In this document: piece after piece, positions 21,654 to 29,330 of the stretch | How positions within the stretch are numbered: position 1 is the stretch's first letter | How the letters are laid out: every line of letters begins with the position of its first letter | Origin: Roseiarcus sp052147395 | Lineage (GTDB): Bacteria; Pseudomonadota; Alphaproteobacteria; Rhizobiales; Beijerinckiaceae | Direction: 5' to 3' | DNA: 41,487 nucleotides | NCBI GenBank assembly: GCA_052147395.1 | Contig: JBKQKS010000272.1 | Coordinates: 1 to 41,487, forward strand | The notes under the pieces: generated by a model | Told to the model about the DNA's origin: nothing | The model's database searches: none | What the model saw: only the letters and a program-made list of their open reading frames with translations | Program-made: the position numbers and the translations under genes

Positions 21654-23285
21654 ATGTCCGCCGCAACTCACGAGGTGATCAACCAGCCGTTCGCCCTCGC
21701 CGACTATGACCTCTATGGCGGCGACGCCGCGCTCGTCGCCGCGGTGGAGCGCGAAGGCGGCGGTTTTGCGCGCGAATCGCTGGCGGCCCATGGCGTGACG
21801 CTCGGCCGCGCGGAAACGATCGAGCTCGGCGCGCTCGCCAATCGATATCCGCCGGAGTTCGATACCCACGACCGCTACGGCCGGCGCGTCGATGTGGCGC
21901 GCTTCCATCCGGCCTATCACGAGTTGATGCGGCTCGCGGTCGAGAACGGCCTTGCCGCCTCGCCGTGGGACGAGCCTGGGCCCGGCGCCCATGTCGCGCG
22001 CGCCGCCCGCTTCTTCATGCAGAGCGAGATCGAGGCCGGGCACGGCTGCCCGATCACCATGACTTTCGCGGCGACGCCGACGCTGAAGTTGCAGCCGGAG
22101 CTCGCGGCCGAGTGGCTGCCGAAGATTCACGCCCGCGTCTACGATCCGCGCAACGTTCCCGCGAGCGACAAGGCGGGCGTCACCATCGGCATGGCGATGA
22201 CGGAGAAGCAGGGCGGCTCGGACGTGCGCGCCAATTCGACGACGGCGACGCAGCAGGCCGACGGGTGTTACGAGATCACCGGCCACAAGTTTTTCGTCTC
22301 GGCGCCGATGTGCGACGCGTTCCTCGTGCTGGCGCAGACGGACGCTGGCCTCACCTGTTTCCTGAGCCCCCGCTGGCGGCCGGACGGCGAGAAAAACGCC
22401 ATCGAATTCATCCGCTTGAAGCGCAAGATGGGCAACGTCTCCAACGCCTCCAGCGAGACCGAATGGCGCGGGGCGCTGGGCTGGCGCGTCGGCCCCGAGG
22501 GCAGGGGGGTGGCGACGATCATCGAAATGGTGGCGATGACGCGGTTCGACTGCATGGTCGGCTCGTCGGCGGGGATGCGCCGCGCGGTCGCCGAGGCGAT
22601 CGACCACTGCCGCCAGCGCAAAGCGTTCGGCGCGCTGCTGTGGAACCAGCCGATCATGCGCGAAGTGCTCGCCGATCTCGCGGTCGAAGCCGAGGCGTCG
22701 CTGATCATGACCATGCGCCTCGCGCGCGCCCTCGACCATAGGGGCGACGCGCGCGAGGACCGGCTCGTGCGCCTCGGCGCGGCGCTCGGCAAATACTGGA
22801 TCTGCAAGCGCGCGCCGATGCACGCCTACGAGGCGATGGAATGCGTCGGCGGCTCGGGGGTGATGGAGGATTCGCCGTTCCCGCGGCTCTATCGCGAGGC
22901 GCCGGTCAACGCGATCTGGGAAGGCAGCGGCAACGTGCAATGCCTCGACGTGTTGCGGGCGATCCAGAAGACGCCCGACGCGCTCGACGCCTATTTCGAC
23001 GAATTGGGAGAGGCGCGAGGCGTCGACAAGGCGCTGGACGCGCACGTGTCGCGGCTGAAGGACGACCTCGCTCATATCAACGATTTCGAGGCCCGCGCCC
23101 GCGATCTGGTCGACCGGCTCGCGCTCGGCCTGCAGGCGAGCCTCGTCATTCGCCACGCGCCGGTCGCGGTCGCCGATGCGTTCTGCGTCTCCCGGCTCGA
23201 GGGCTGCGGCGCCCACCATTTCGGCGCCTTCGCGCGGCCGGTGGATAGCGAAGCGATCGTGAGAAGGGCGGCGCCGAGATTGTAG
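21654..23285 (+). CDS. aidB: AidB-like acyl-CoA dehydrogenase
   Basis: A 543-residue flavoprotein of the AidB branch, which is longer than catabolic acyl-CoA dehydrogenases. In E. coli AidB belongs to the adaptive response to alkylation and binds DNA. Features: the N-terminal domain with NQPFALADYDLYGGD, the FAD-site strand GMAMTEKQGGSDVRANST, KFFVSAPMCDAFLVLAQ, RKMGNVSNASSETEW (AidB-typical), and RQRKAFGALLWNQPIMREVLADL. The catalytic region near the C-terminus reads YEAMECVGGSGVMEDSPFPR and EAPVNAIWEGSGNVQCLDVL, with Glu in the usual base position. A C-terminal helical domain follows. The GGAG site precedes the ATG by 10 bases. No ada gene is nearby. Confidence 0.93.
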   Translation: MSAATHEVINQPFALADYDLYGGDAALVAAVEREGGGFARESLAAHGVTLGRAETIELGALANRYPPEFDTHDRYGRRVDVARFHPAYHELMRLAVENGLAASPWDEPGPGAHVARAARFFMQSEIEAGHGCPITMTFAATPTLKLQPELAAEWLPKIHARVYDPRNVPASDKAGVTIGMAMTEKQGGSDVRANSTTATQQADGCYEITGHKFFVSAPMCDAFLVLAQTDAGLTCFLSPRWRPDGEKNAIEFIRLKRKMGNVSNASSETEWRGALGWRVGPEGRGVATIIEMVAMTRFDCMVGSSAGMRRAVAEAIDHCRQRKAFGALLWNQPIMREVLADLAVEAEASLIMTMRLARALDHRGDAREDRLVRLGAALGKYWICKRAPMHAYEAMECVGGSGVMEDSPFPRLYREAPVNAIWEGSGNVQCLDVLRAIQKTPDALDAYFDELGEARGVDKALDAHVSRLKDDLAHINDFEARARDLVDRLALGLQASLVIRHAPVAVADAFCVSRLEGCGAHHFGAFARPVDSEAIVRRAAPRL

Positions 23286-23317
23286 AGGGCCGGCGCCGTC
23301 CGTCGCACGCTCTTCGC

Positions 23318-24061
23318 TCATGCGCTCAGCGGCGCCGGCGTCGCGCCAGCCGCGCGCGCGTCCTCGCGCCGCGAGCGCCGGCGAGCGGCAAGCTGCGCGG
23401 CGACGATGCCGTGGGTGATCAAATAGAACGGCGCCAGCACGGTCGGCACGAGCGAGAACGGCAGTTGCTGCATCGCCGCGGAGCCGACGCCGACCTGCAG
23501 GACATGCAGCGGGCTGCCGTCGGCCGACGCCAGGCCCAATCCGACCGCCGCGAAGAGATCGAGCGCGCCAAAAATGTTCCAGGAGCGGATTGCAGCGTCG
23601 AGGTCCGGGGTCCCGCGCGCCAGGGCGAGCGCGAGGCGGACGGCGATGACGCCGGTTATGACGTCGCCGAGGCCGGCGGAGTAGGGGAACGGGCCGCTCA
23701 GCCTGCCAGTCGCCGCCAGCGCGAGAAACAGCGCGCCGAGCATGCGCATGCTGTTCAAACCGACGAGCAGCGACGTCGGAATCGTCAGCAGCGCATTGCG
23801 GAACGTCTTGGACGTGAGCCAGAGTGTCGCGAAGGCGGTCAACGGCAGGGCGAAGAACGCGCCGACCAATGGAACCGGCTGTTCCGGCGCGAAGGCGAGC
23901 GCCCCGCTGGCGCCGGCGACCGTCGCCAGGCCAACCCAGGCGCCGACGCCGCCGGCGAGCGCAATCCGTCATCGCGCCGAGAGCGGCAGCGCGGCGCTGA
24001 AGGCGGCGAAGTTGATCATGATGGCCATCGAGCCGACGATGGCGTCGATCGTATCGAGCAT
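23318..24061 (-). pseudogene. MarR-linked membrane protein gene interrupted by one in-frame TGA
   Basis: From the ATG at 24061 the frame reads MLDTIDAIVGSMAIMINFAA through FSAALPLSAR, then TGA at 23969-23971. It then continues in the same frame as RIALAGGVGAWVGLATVAGA and on through further helices (MVGAFFALPLTAFATLWL..., LLVGLNSMRMLGALFLALAA, GDVITGVIAVRLALALARGT, FSLVPTVLAPFYLITHGIVA) to 23318. The TGA replaces what is most simply a TGG Trp codon, with everything else intact over 247 codons. So this is a very recent nonsense mutation, a sequence error or, less likely, recoding. The product would have about six helices; no family is recognised. It lies 65 bp after marR with an operator-like 12-mer in between. 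Confidence 0.75.
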
Positions 24062-24076
24062 GACAGTTCCCATTAC

Positions 24077-24088
24077 GTGTAGATACAC
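24077..24088. promoter_or_regulatory. MarR operator candidate 1, before the membrane gene
   Basis: The 12-mer GTGTAGATACAC, with 5-bp arms around GA, lies 15 bp upstream of the membrane protein start at 24061. The same 12-mer in reverse orientation is at 24570-24581, before marR. Two identical sites at the starts of two linked genes point to control of both by the MarR product. Confidence 0.65.
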
Positions 24089-24126
24089 CCACTTGGGCGC
24101 AATCCGAACTGTTGGCGCTGGTCGCC

Positions 24127-24561
24127 TCAAGCCCGGAACTTTGACCGCGACACTCTGCGGACGGCCTCGACGTCGGAGTCGCCGAGGATCGAAGCGACGC
24201 GCCGCTGCGCGTCCCGCCAGGCGGCGAACGCCTCGCTCACGATGCTTTCGCCCTCAGAGGTCACGGATATGATGTGAGAACGCGAATCCGCCGCGTCGGT
24301 TTCGACGCGCGCCCAGCCTTTGCCAACGAGAATCGCGACATTGCGCGTCAGCGTCGTGCGCTCGAGTCCAAGGAGTCTCGCCAACGCGCCGACCGCCGTC
24401 GGCCCTCTGAGCATCAGGTTGACGAGGATCGTGAACTGCGTCGTCCTGAGACCATGCGGTCTGAGATGTCGATCGAAGACAGCCGTTATGCCCCGCGCGG
24501 CGCTCCTGGAGGCCGTGCACAAGCAACCCCGACATTCGGCGAGTTCGGATTGAGGCGTCAT
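24127..24561 (-). CDS. MarR family transcriptional regulator
   Basis: A 144-residue winged-helix regulator. The ATG at 24561 gives MTPQSELAECRGCLCTASRS, with three cysteines near the N-terminus (Cys10, Cys13, Cys15), a number that would allow thiol-based sensing though this is only a suggestion. DNA-binding part: LRTTQFTILVNLMLRGPTAV, GALARLLGLERTTLTRNVAI and the wing KGWARVETDAADSRSHIISV, all typical of MarR. The C-terminal helix closes the dimerisation domain. The 12-mer GTGTAGATACAC at 24570-24581, 8 bp before the start, is the likely autoregulatory site. The downstream membrane gene (broken by TGA) is the other target. The 175 bp upstream to 24736 hold no gene. Confidence 0.92.
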   Translation of the reverse strand: MTPQSELAECRGCLCTASRSAARGITAVFDRHLRPHGLRTTQFTILVNLMLRGPTAVGALARLLGLERTTLTRNVAILVGKGWARVETDAADSRSHIISVTSEGESIVSEAFAAWRDAQRRVASILGDSDVEAVRRVSRSKFRA

Positions 24562-24569
24562 GGCTGTAT

Positions 24570-24581
24570 GTGTATCTACAC
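24570..24581. promoter_or_regulatory. MarR operator candidate 2, before marR
   Basis: GTGTATCTACAC, the exact reverse complement of the 12-mer at 24077-24088, begins 8 bp upstream of the marR ATG. Binding there would block initiation or the ribosome site region, as in autorepression. Confidence 0.65.
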
Positions 24582-24736
24582 TCTTTGCCGATGTCAAGCG
24601 TATTTGCCTCGGGCGCGTTACCAAGGGTCGTGAGAGAATAGCCGCCGCTCGTTCGCTCGCCGAGCGTCTCGGGTCGAGCGGGGCGAACATCGAGATCGGG
24701 GCAACGCGCAAAACACTGAGAAAACCGCAGGCTGTT

Positions 24737-25120
24737 TCAGCGCTCGGCGATTCGGCTCTGCCAGAAAATGAACAGCGGCGCTCCGACGATTTCCAACGCC
24801 GTGAAGCCGATGAACGGCGCGGGTGGCGGCGACAGAGCGACCTTCGAGGCCAACCGACCCACTCCGCCAACGAAGATCATCGCCCAAAGCGCGCGGAACA
24901 GCGTGGTTTCCTCCGCGATGCGCGGCACGAGCCACAGCATCGCAACCCCCAACGCCAGCCAGACGCCAGAGAAGAACCGCAGATTGGTGTCGAGCAAAAC
25001 ATTCGCGGGAACGCCCGAATAAAGCGGATCGTTCGTGCCGAAATACAGGCCGACGAACCCCGTCGAGAGCGGAACGAGGGCGAGAACGGCGGTTGCGATC
25101 TGCAAGATGCGCTTCGTCAT
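24737..25120 (-). CDS. DUF4345 family membrane protein
   Basis: A 127-residue protein with about four helices, starting ATG at 25120. It carries the DUF4345 pattern: GLYFGTNDPLYSG near the first loop, then LDTNLRFFSGVWLALGVAML, FRALWAMIFVGGVGRLASKV and a final GFTALEIVGAPLFIFWQSRI. The function is unknown. The start overlaps the stop of the preceding small membrane gene (ATGA), so the two are probably made together. Its 3' end is 175 bp from marR, on the same strand. Confidence 0.85.
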   Translation of the reverse strand: MTKRILQIATAVLALVPLSTGFVGLYFGTNDPLYSGVPANVLLDTNLRFFSGVWLALGVAMLWLVPRIAEETTLFRALWAMIFVGGVGRLASKVALSPPPAPFIGFTALEIVGAPLFIFWQSRIAER

Positions 25121-25494
25121 GTTTCGAGCACGTTCCGTTCGCTGTGTCGCCAAACGACGAAACCCCGGTCGGCGCCAAACTCGTCGATTGGACCTCGCGG
25201 CCCGGCGGTTCCGATGCCGGCGAGGTCCATGGCCATGGGGGTGGCTAACCGCGTCCGCCCCATCGATCGCCAATGCGGAGGGTCGCCTTTCAACCAGCAC
25301 ACGATCAGCAGCGCGATCGACAATGCGACGACGTAGCCGATGTAGGCCGACAGCGGCCTGCTCGGCGGGAATATCCAGGCGCCCGCCACGACGAGGCGCA
25401 GGAACGATACGAAGACCGCCCACCCCTGCCACGTGATCGGCAGGCGCCACCCCCATCCCTGCTGTTTCGCCGGAAACCAGTAGTTTTGCCCCAT
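25117..25494 (-). CDS. Small two-helix membrane protein upstream of DUF4345
   Basis: A 125-residue protein, ATG at 25494. It begins MGQNYWFPAKQQGWGWRLPI, a recurring start in a family of short uncharacterised membrane proteins, followed by two helices (WAVFVSFLRLVVAGAWIF and YIGYVVALSIALLIVCWL) and the conserved-looking CWLKGDPPHWR. The last 45 residues (MGRTRLATPMAMDLAGIG and on) look less conserved and may be a run-on tail, since relatives commonly end soon after PPRWR. It overlaps DUF4345 by 4 bp. The role is unknown. Confidence 0.7.
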   Translation of the reverse strand: MGQNYWFPAKQQGWGWRLPITWQGWAVFVSFLRLVVAGAWIFPPSRPLSAYIGYVVALSIALLIVCWLKGDPPHWRSMGRTRLATPMAMDLAGIGTAGPRGPIDEFGADRGFVVWRHSERNVLET

Positions 25495-25680
25495 GATCGT
25501 CTCCCGATGAGGCGCCGGAAAGCTCGACCATGAAGATGGCCATCGTTTGTCGCCTCGTATCGGGTTCAGCGCACATCCTCGCAAATCTCTGGGCTTTGCC
25601 GCCGAGGGCAGGGCGTTTCGCCCCGCCAGACGGAGTTGCTATAGGTTGCCGTAGGGCTGGCCGCCGGGACGCGGCCGCTG

Positions 25681-26322
25681 ATGTCGGGGGCGCCGAGCCA
25701 AATGGATGACAACCGTCGCGAGACCGCGTGCCCGCTCGTCCTCGCCTCGCGCAGCCACACGCGCAGGCGGCTTCTGGAAGCCGCGAAGATCCGATTCGAG
25801 CTCGGCGACTGCGACGTCGACGAGCGTCTCGTCGAGACGGAATTCTCGCGCGCCGGAGGCGCCGTGTCCGAATTGTCGTCGGCGCTGGCGCGGGCGAAGG
25901 CGCTCCAGGCGAGCGCCAATTTCCGCGATAGATACTGCCTTGCGGCCGATCAGACGCTGTTGTTCGAGGGGGCGGCGCTGCACAAGGCGCCGACGCTCGC
26001 GGCCGCGAGAGCGCAATTGCTGAAACTCGCCGGCAAGACGCATGTGCTGTCGTCGGCGTTCGCGATTTGCTTCGAAGGCGCGATCGTTCACGAAGGCGTC
26101 GACTGCGCCGAACTGACCATGAAGCCGCTCGGCGAAACCGATGTCGACGCATATCTTTCCGTCGTCGGCGACAGGGCGCTCGCCAGCGTCGGCGCCTACC
26201 AGTTCGAGGGTTTCGGCGTTCACTTGTTCGAGCAAGTGTCGGGGTCCTATTTCACGATTCTGGGTTTGCCGCTGCTGCCGCTCGTCGGCTGGCTGAGGCA
26301 ACGGCGGCTCGGCGGGAATTGA
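25681..26322 (+). CDS. Maf-type nucleoside triphosphate pyrophosphatase
   Basis: A 213-residue Maf/HAM1-like house-cleaning enzyme that hydrolyses non-canonical or methylated NTPs. Motifs: LVLASRSHTRRRLLEAAKI near the start (P-site SxSxxR), ALARAKALQAS, LAADQTLLFEG with the conserved Asp-Gln, GKTHVLSSAF and the KPLGETDVDAYLSVVGDRAL region before AGAYQFEGFG-like VGAYQFEGFGVHLFEQVSGS. The Gln in ADQ is common in this alphaproteobacterial branch, where dTTP/UTP pyrophosphatases have D-T. ATG at 25681 or 25702 could be the start. It stands alone and is divergent from the small membrane genes. Confidence 0.9.
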   Translation: MSGAPSQMDDNRRETACPLVLASRSHTRRRLLEAAKIRFELGDCDVDERLVETEFSRAGGAVSELSSALARAKALQASANFRDRYCLAADQTLLFEGAALHKAPTLAAARAQLLKLAGKTHVLSSAFAICFEGAIVHEGVDCAELTMKPLGETDVDAYLSVVGDRALASVGAYQFEGFGVHLFEQVSGSYFTILGLPLLPLVGWLRQRRLGGN

Positions 26323-26349
26323 ACCCGGTCGAGCCGAGCGTCGGCTAGG

Positions 26350-26484
26350 GCGGTTCCCGATCGAACTGAGTCCCGTCATTGCGAGGAGCGTAGCGACGAA
26401 GCAATCCAGGGGCCGCAGCCCGGCCACTGGATTGCTTCGCTTCGCTCGCTTTTGACGGCGCCGATTCGCATCGATCGGGAACCG
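26350..26484. repeat. MITE-like repeat, family 1, copy 2
   Basis: 135 bp with GCGGTTCCCGATCGA at the left end and CGATCGGGAACCGC at the right. The internal part has GTCATTGCGAGGAGCG, AATCCAGGGGCCGCAGCCC and AGCGAAGCGAAGCAATC in the opposite arm. It lies just after maf. The following 410 bp (26485-26894) show only weak open frames; one ends IDGDKDGATPFAPRSAKD, which I cannot assign. Confidence 0.85.
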
Positions 26485-26894
26485 CAATCGCCCAAAATCG
26501 CCGGGGCTTCGCGGACTTCGAATCCGACGCTGGGCGCTCCACCGACTCGACGGGCGGAAGGGTGGCGGGGAGTCGCAGGGGACGTTGCCGCTCGAGCCCG
26601 CGACGCCCGGTTGCGGACTATTTTCACTTGGCCGCTTCGACGGCAAACTGACCTTCGAGTCCCATTTGCCATTACCCCGGGCGCAGACCAGAAATTGGGA
26701 ATTGACGGGGACAAGGACGGCGCGACGCCGTTCGCGCCCCGGTCCGCGAAGGACGTTATGGAAGACGCCGACGCCTCGCGACAGTAGAAGATCAGCTCGA
26801 GGGCGATCCGCATCGCTCAAAAATTTTTTCGGCAAGACAGGTCCGAGGAATTGATTCCGCCGAGAACTTGGATTTATCTTTTCGGTTGCGATTG

Positions 26895-27035
26895 GAGCGG
26901 CTTCCGATCGATGCGAATGGGCGCCGTCATTGCGAGCGAAGCGAAGCAAACCAAAGCCGCGGAGCTGCGGCCCCTGGATTGCTTCGTCGCTGCGCTCCTC
27001 GCAATGACGTGGCTCAGATTGATCGGAAACCGCTC
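26895..27035. repeat. MITE-like repeat, family 1, copy 3
   Basis: 141 bp bounded by GAGCGGCTTCCGATC and GATCGGAAACCGCTC. The core again has GTCATTGCGAGCGAAGCGAA and a right arm CGCTGCGCTCCTCGCAATGAC. It ends 30 bp before the ATG of the peptidoglycan-binding gene and may carry or displace its promoter. Confidence 0.85.
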
Positions 27036-27065
27036 TAGCGCTTTCGATATTGGCAGGAGGCAATC

Positions 27066-27569
27066 ATGCCCGCAACCATTGGTCCCGGCTCGACGGGAGA
27101 CGACGTCAAGCGCCTGCAGCGCGTGCTGGCGCGACATCTGCTCTGGAATCCGTTCGGGCCGATCACCGGAATCTTCGACGCATCGCTGGAGTCTTCGGTA
27201 AAGGCCTTCCAGCAGAGCAACGGCCTCACGGTTGACGGCGTGGTCGGGCCGTCCACGTGGGCGAAGCTGCCCCCCTACCGCGAGGCCTCGCCGACGCTGA
27301 AGGTCGGCTCGACCGGTCCCGCCGTCGCCTGGCTGCAGCGGACGATGCAGGGCGCCGCCGTCGTGATCTCGTTTCCGGCCTATGCGGGTCCTGTCGACGG
27401 AATTTTTGGGCCGCACACCGAGGCGGCGCTCGAGGGCATGCAAAGTTGGGGCGGCGCGCCGGCGACCGGGATCGCCGACGATGCCACGTGGTTCATTTGG
27501 CTTACGCCCGGATCGGCCCAGCAGCTCACCGTCGAGGGCGCCTGCGGCCTGACGGCCAATCTGCTGTGA
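27066..27569 (+). CDS. Protein with two peptidoglycan-binding (PG_binding_1) domains
   Basis: A 167-residue protein without a signal peptide, ATG at 27066 after GGAGG. The first PG_binding_1 repeat covers residues 7-65 (STGDDVKRLQRVLARHLLWN, GIFDASLESSVKAFQQSNGL, VDGVVGPSTWAKL); the second is at about 75-145 (STGPAVAWLQRTMQGAAV, GPVDGIFGPHTEAALEGMQS, IADDATWFIWL). There is no catalytic domain. Export would need a non-classical route, or the protein may be part of a phage-like or endolysin-derived system. It starts 30 bp after a MITE; no partner gene is adjacent. Confidence 0.85.
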   Translation: MPATIGPGSTGDDVKRLQRVLARHLLWNPFGPITGIFDASLESSVKAFQQSNGLTVDGVVGPSTWAKLPPYREASPTLKVGSTGPAVAWLQRTMQGAAVVISFPAYAGPVDGIFGPHTEAALEGMQSWGGAPATGIADDATWFIWLTPGSAQQLTVEGACGLTANLL

Positions 27570-27605
27570 AAGGGCTTTAGCGCCGCCTTGGAGTTATGAG
27601 TTACG

Positions 27606-27752
27606 GCGTAACCGGGGCAAATATCCGCCCGGCCTTGTAGGCGAGGTCGCTGACCTCGCTGCCTCTGCTGGGAAGACTCTTGCAGAATGAGGCGCTTACG
27701 CGCCGACCGAGGTCGTCCTTCGACAAGCTCAGGATGAGGGCCCTCGGCTACT
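27606..27752. repeat. MITE-like repeat, family 2, copy 1
   Basis: GTAACCGGGGCAAAT forms the left end, followed by TTGTAGGCGAGGTCGCTGAC, GCGCTTACGCGC and a right part GAGGTCGTCCTTCGACAAG...CTCGGCTAC. It is about 85% alike to 30272-30392 over the shared 120 bp. The right inverted end found in copy 2 is missing. From 27753 to 27999 there is only short direct repeat sequence (CCGTAATCG twice) and no gene. Confidence 0.75.
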
Positions 27753-27999
27753 GTTTCCCCTCGCCACGAAGCGGGAGCGCTCGCCGCGCCATCGCACTCC
27801 GCGAGGCCCCGCCGGCAGGCGTGCGAAGCGTCGATAGGTTTTGGGCGACGCATCGAAATAACTGAATCAGTCGAAACAACCGTAATCGCCGTAATCGCCT
27901 GCTCGGGCGGCGCAGGGATAAACGTCGCGTTAACGGCGCCGCCCTACTCTCTGCGCAGGCGTATGCGTGAGGCCGTCGCGACGGCCGGGAGTTGTACAC

Positions 28000-28122
28000 A
28001 TGGCTGCATTTGTCGGTTTCGACCCTGTCAAATCCCACCGGGCGCAGATCGTCAGGCTGGTTTCGCTGTGCGTGGTCGTCGTGGCCGCGGCGCTCATCGC
28101 CTATACCCATTTCAGCGTCTGA
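28000..28122 (+). CDS. Small single-helix membrane protein (40 aa)
   Basis: A 41-codon gene with GGGAG 7 bases before the ATG. The protein is MAAFVGFDPVKSHRAQIVRL then VSLCVVVVAAALIAYTHFSV: a polar, basic N-terminal half and one membrane helix ending two residues from the C-terminus, a tail-anchor layout. It ends 6 bp before the convergent SDR stop. No family is known; the clean ribosome site and compact helix are the only support. Confidence 0.45.
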   Translation: MAAFVGFDPVKSHRAQIVRLVSLCVVVVAAALIAYTHFSV

Positions 28123-28128
28123 CCGGCG

Positions 28129-28989
28129 TCAAACCGGGGTCAGTCCGATCAGCTGGGCGACGAATTTATCCAGCGCTCGATCGGGCAGGAGACGCGGGAC
28201 GGTCCAGTTCTTCAGTCGCTGCGGAACGACAGCGATGCGCGCGGGCGGGCGCGCCTCGGTCAACCCGCGATAAACCGCATCCGCGATTCGGGACGGCGCG
28301 ACGCCCTTGCGGCCCTCGGTAGTCATCAGCTTCACCAGGGCTGCGAGGCTCTTTTTGTAATCTGTCGCGTCATAGGCCGAATAATCCGCGGCCTCCGCCT
28401 TGTCCCAGATGGGCGTGACGACAGTGCCCGGCTCGATCGCGACAACGTCGATCCCGTAAATGAGCAATTCGCGCCGCAGCGCGTCCGAAATCGCCTCCAT
28501 GGCGTATTTCGAAGCGCAATAGGCGCCGAGAAACGGCGTCGTCAAACGGCCCGCCGTCGAAACGATATTTACGATGCGGCCGGGCGGTCCCGAGCGTCCG
28601 CGCACGGCGCCCAGCAACCGGGCAAAAGCCTGCGTCACGCTCACCTGCGCGACGACATTGATCTCCAGTTGCTGGCGCAACTCGTCGAGCGGCAGATGCA
28701 GCAGCGGCGCCGCCGCGGCGATGCCGGCATTGTTGACGAGGCCGGCGAGCCGCGCGTCCGGTCCGCCGATCGCCCGTGCGACATCGACCGCCGCCGCGCG
28801 GACGGCGTGCTCGTCGGTCACATCGAAAATTAGCGGCGTCACCGCCGCTGCGAACGCCGCGGTCAGCGCTCGAGCGTCTTCAGCACGCCGCACGCTGCCG
28901 AACACGTGGAAACCGCTGTTCACCAATTTTTGTACGACGGCCTCGCCGATGCCGGTGGAAACGCCAGTCACAACACAGTATTTTGTCAT
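28129..28989 (-). CDS. Short-chain dehydrogenase/reductase (classical SDR)
   Basis: A 286-residue NAD(P)-dependent oxidoreductase. The ATG at 28989 gives MTKYCVVTGVSTGIGEAVVQ with the TGxxxGIG cofactor loop; the acidic or basic discriminator region (GSVRRAEDA) has Arg-Arg, favouring NADP. LVNNAGIAAA follows, the catalytic Ser is in NIVSTAGRL, and the YxxxK pair is in AYCASKYAMEAISDAL; the PG motif is IEPGTVVTPIW. It belongs to the group resembling retinol/11-beta-hydroxysteroid dehydrogenases. A longer upstream frame was rejected because family members start at this ATG. It is a single gene; the substrate is unknown. Confidence 0.93.
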   Translation of the reverse strand: MTKYCVVTGVSTGIGEAVVQKLVNSGFHVFGSVRRAEDARALTAAFAAAVTPLIFDVTDEHAVRAAAVDVARAIGGPDARLAGLVNNAGIAAAAPLLHLPLDELRQQLEINVVAQVSVTQAFARLLGAVRGRSGPPGRIVNIVSTAGRLTTPFLGAYCASKYAMEAISDALRRELLIYGIDVVAIEPGTVVTPIWDKAEAADYSAYDATDYKKSLAALVKLMTTEGRKGVAPSRIADAVYRGLTEARPPARIAVVPQRLKNWTVPRLLPDRALDKFVAQLIGLTPV

Positions 28990-29167
28990 TGTAACCTGCT
29001 CGTGCGAACCGGCCCGGGGGGTCCGAACGCCAATCGGCGCTTTTCGATACTGAAATGATTGGCTCGGCGAGGTCAACTCCCACGATGACGGCGACGGTCA
29101 GCCAATGACCCGTCGCTGCAGGCGTCTAACACATAGAATTTGTGGAATTACTGAGATGCCGCGGTAA

Positions 29168-29329
29168 TCCCGCGATCGCCTCGGCGCCTTCATCTTCGGC
29201 ATGACGACCGAGGGCGTCATTTGCGCCGACTGGGATCCGGACTGGTTCCAGTGCTTCGTCGGCGCGATGCTGCTGCCGGCGACGGTCGTCAACACCTGGA
29301 TCCGCGCCCGCGCAACCAGGGGGAAGTGA
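29168..29329 (+). pseudogene. 3' remnant of a sugar ABC transporter permease (FrcC/RbsC type)
   Basis: A 53-residue open end after a TAA at 29165: RDRLGAFIFGMTTEGVICAD, WDPDWFQCFVGAMLLPATVV, NTWIRARATRGK. This matches the C-terminus of the ribose/fructose-type permeases (an LGA.IFG...G...W..DW...F.GA.LL.A...N..IR pattern), with its final helix and basic tail. The remaining 270 or so residues are missing. It ends 1 bp before the ATPase gene, in the order permease-ATPase of frcBCA-type operons. The binding protein gene is absent. Confidence 0.72.
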
Positions 29330-29330
29330 G

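Noticed and set aside
21375..24092. Minus-strand frame of about 900 codons opposite zwf and the aidB-like gene
   Set aside because: Low-complexity Arg/Asp/His composition typical of antisense GC-rich frames; both plus-strand genes are well supported.
26485..26894. Possible EF-hand-like protein ending IDGDKDGATPF
   Set aside because: There is no start with a ribosome site, no second EF-hand and the frame runs out of a MITE; more likely chance.
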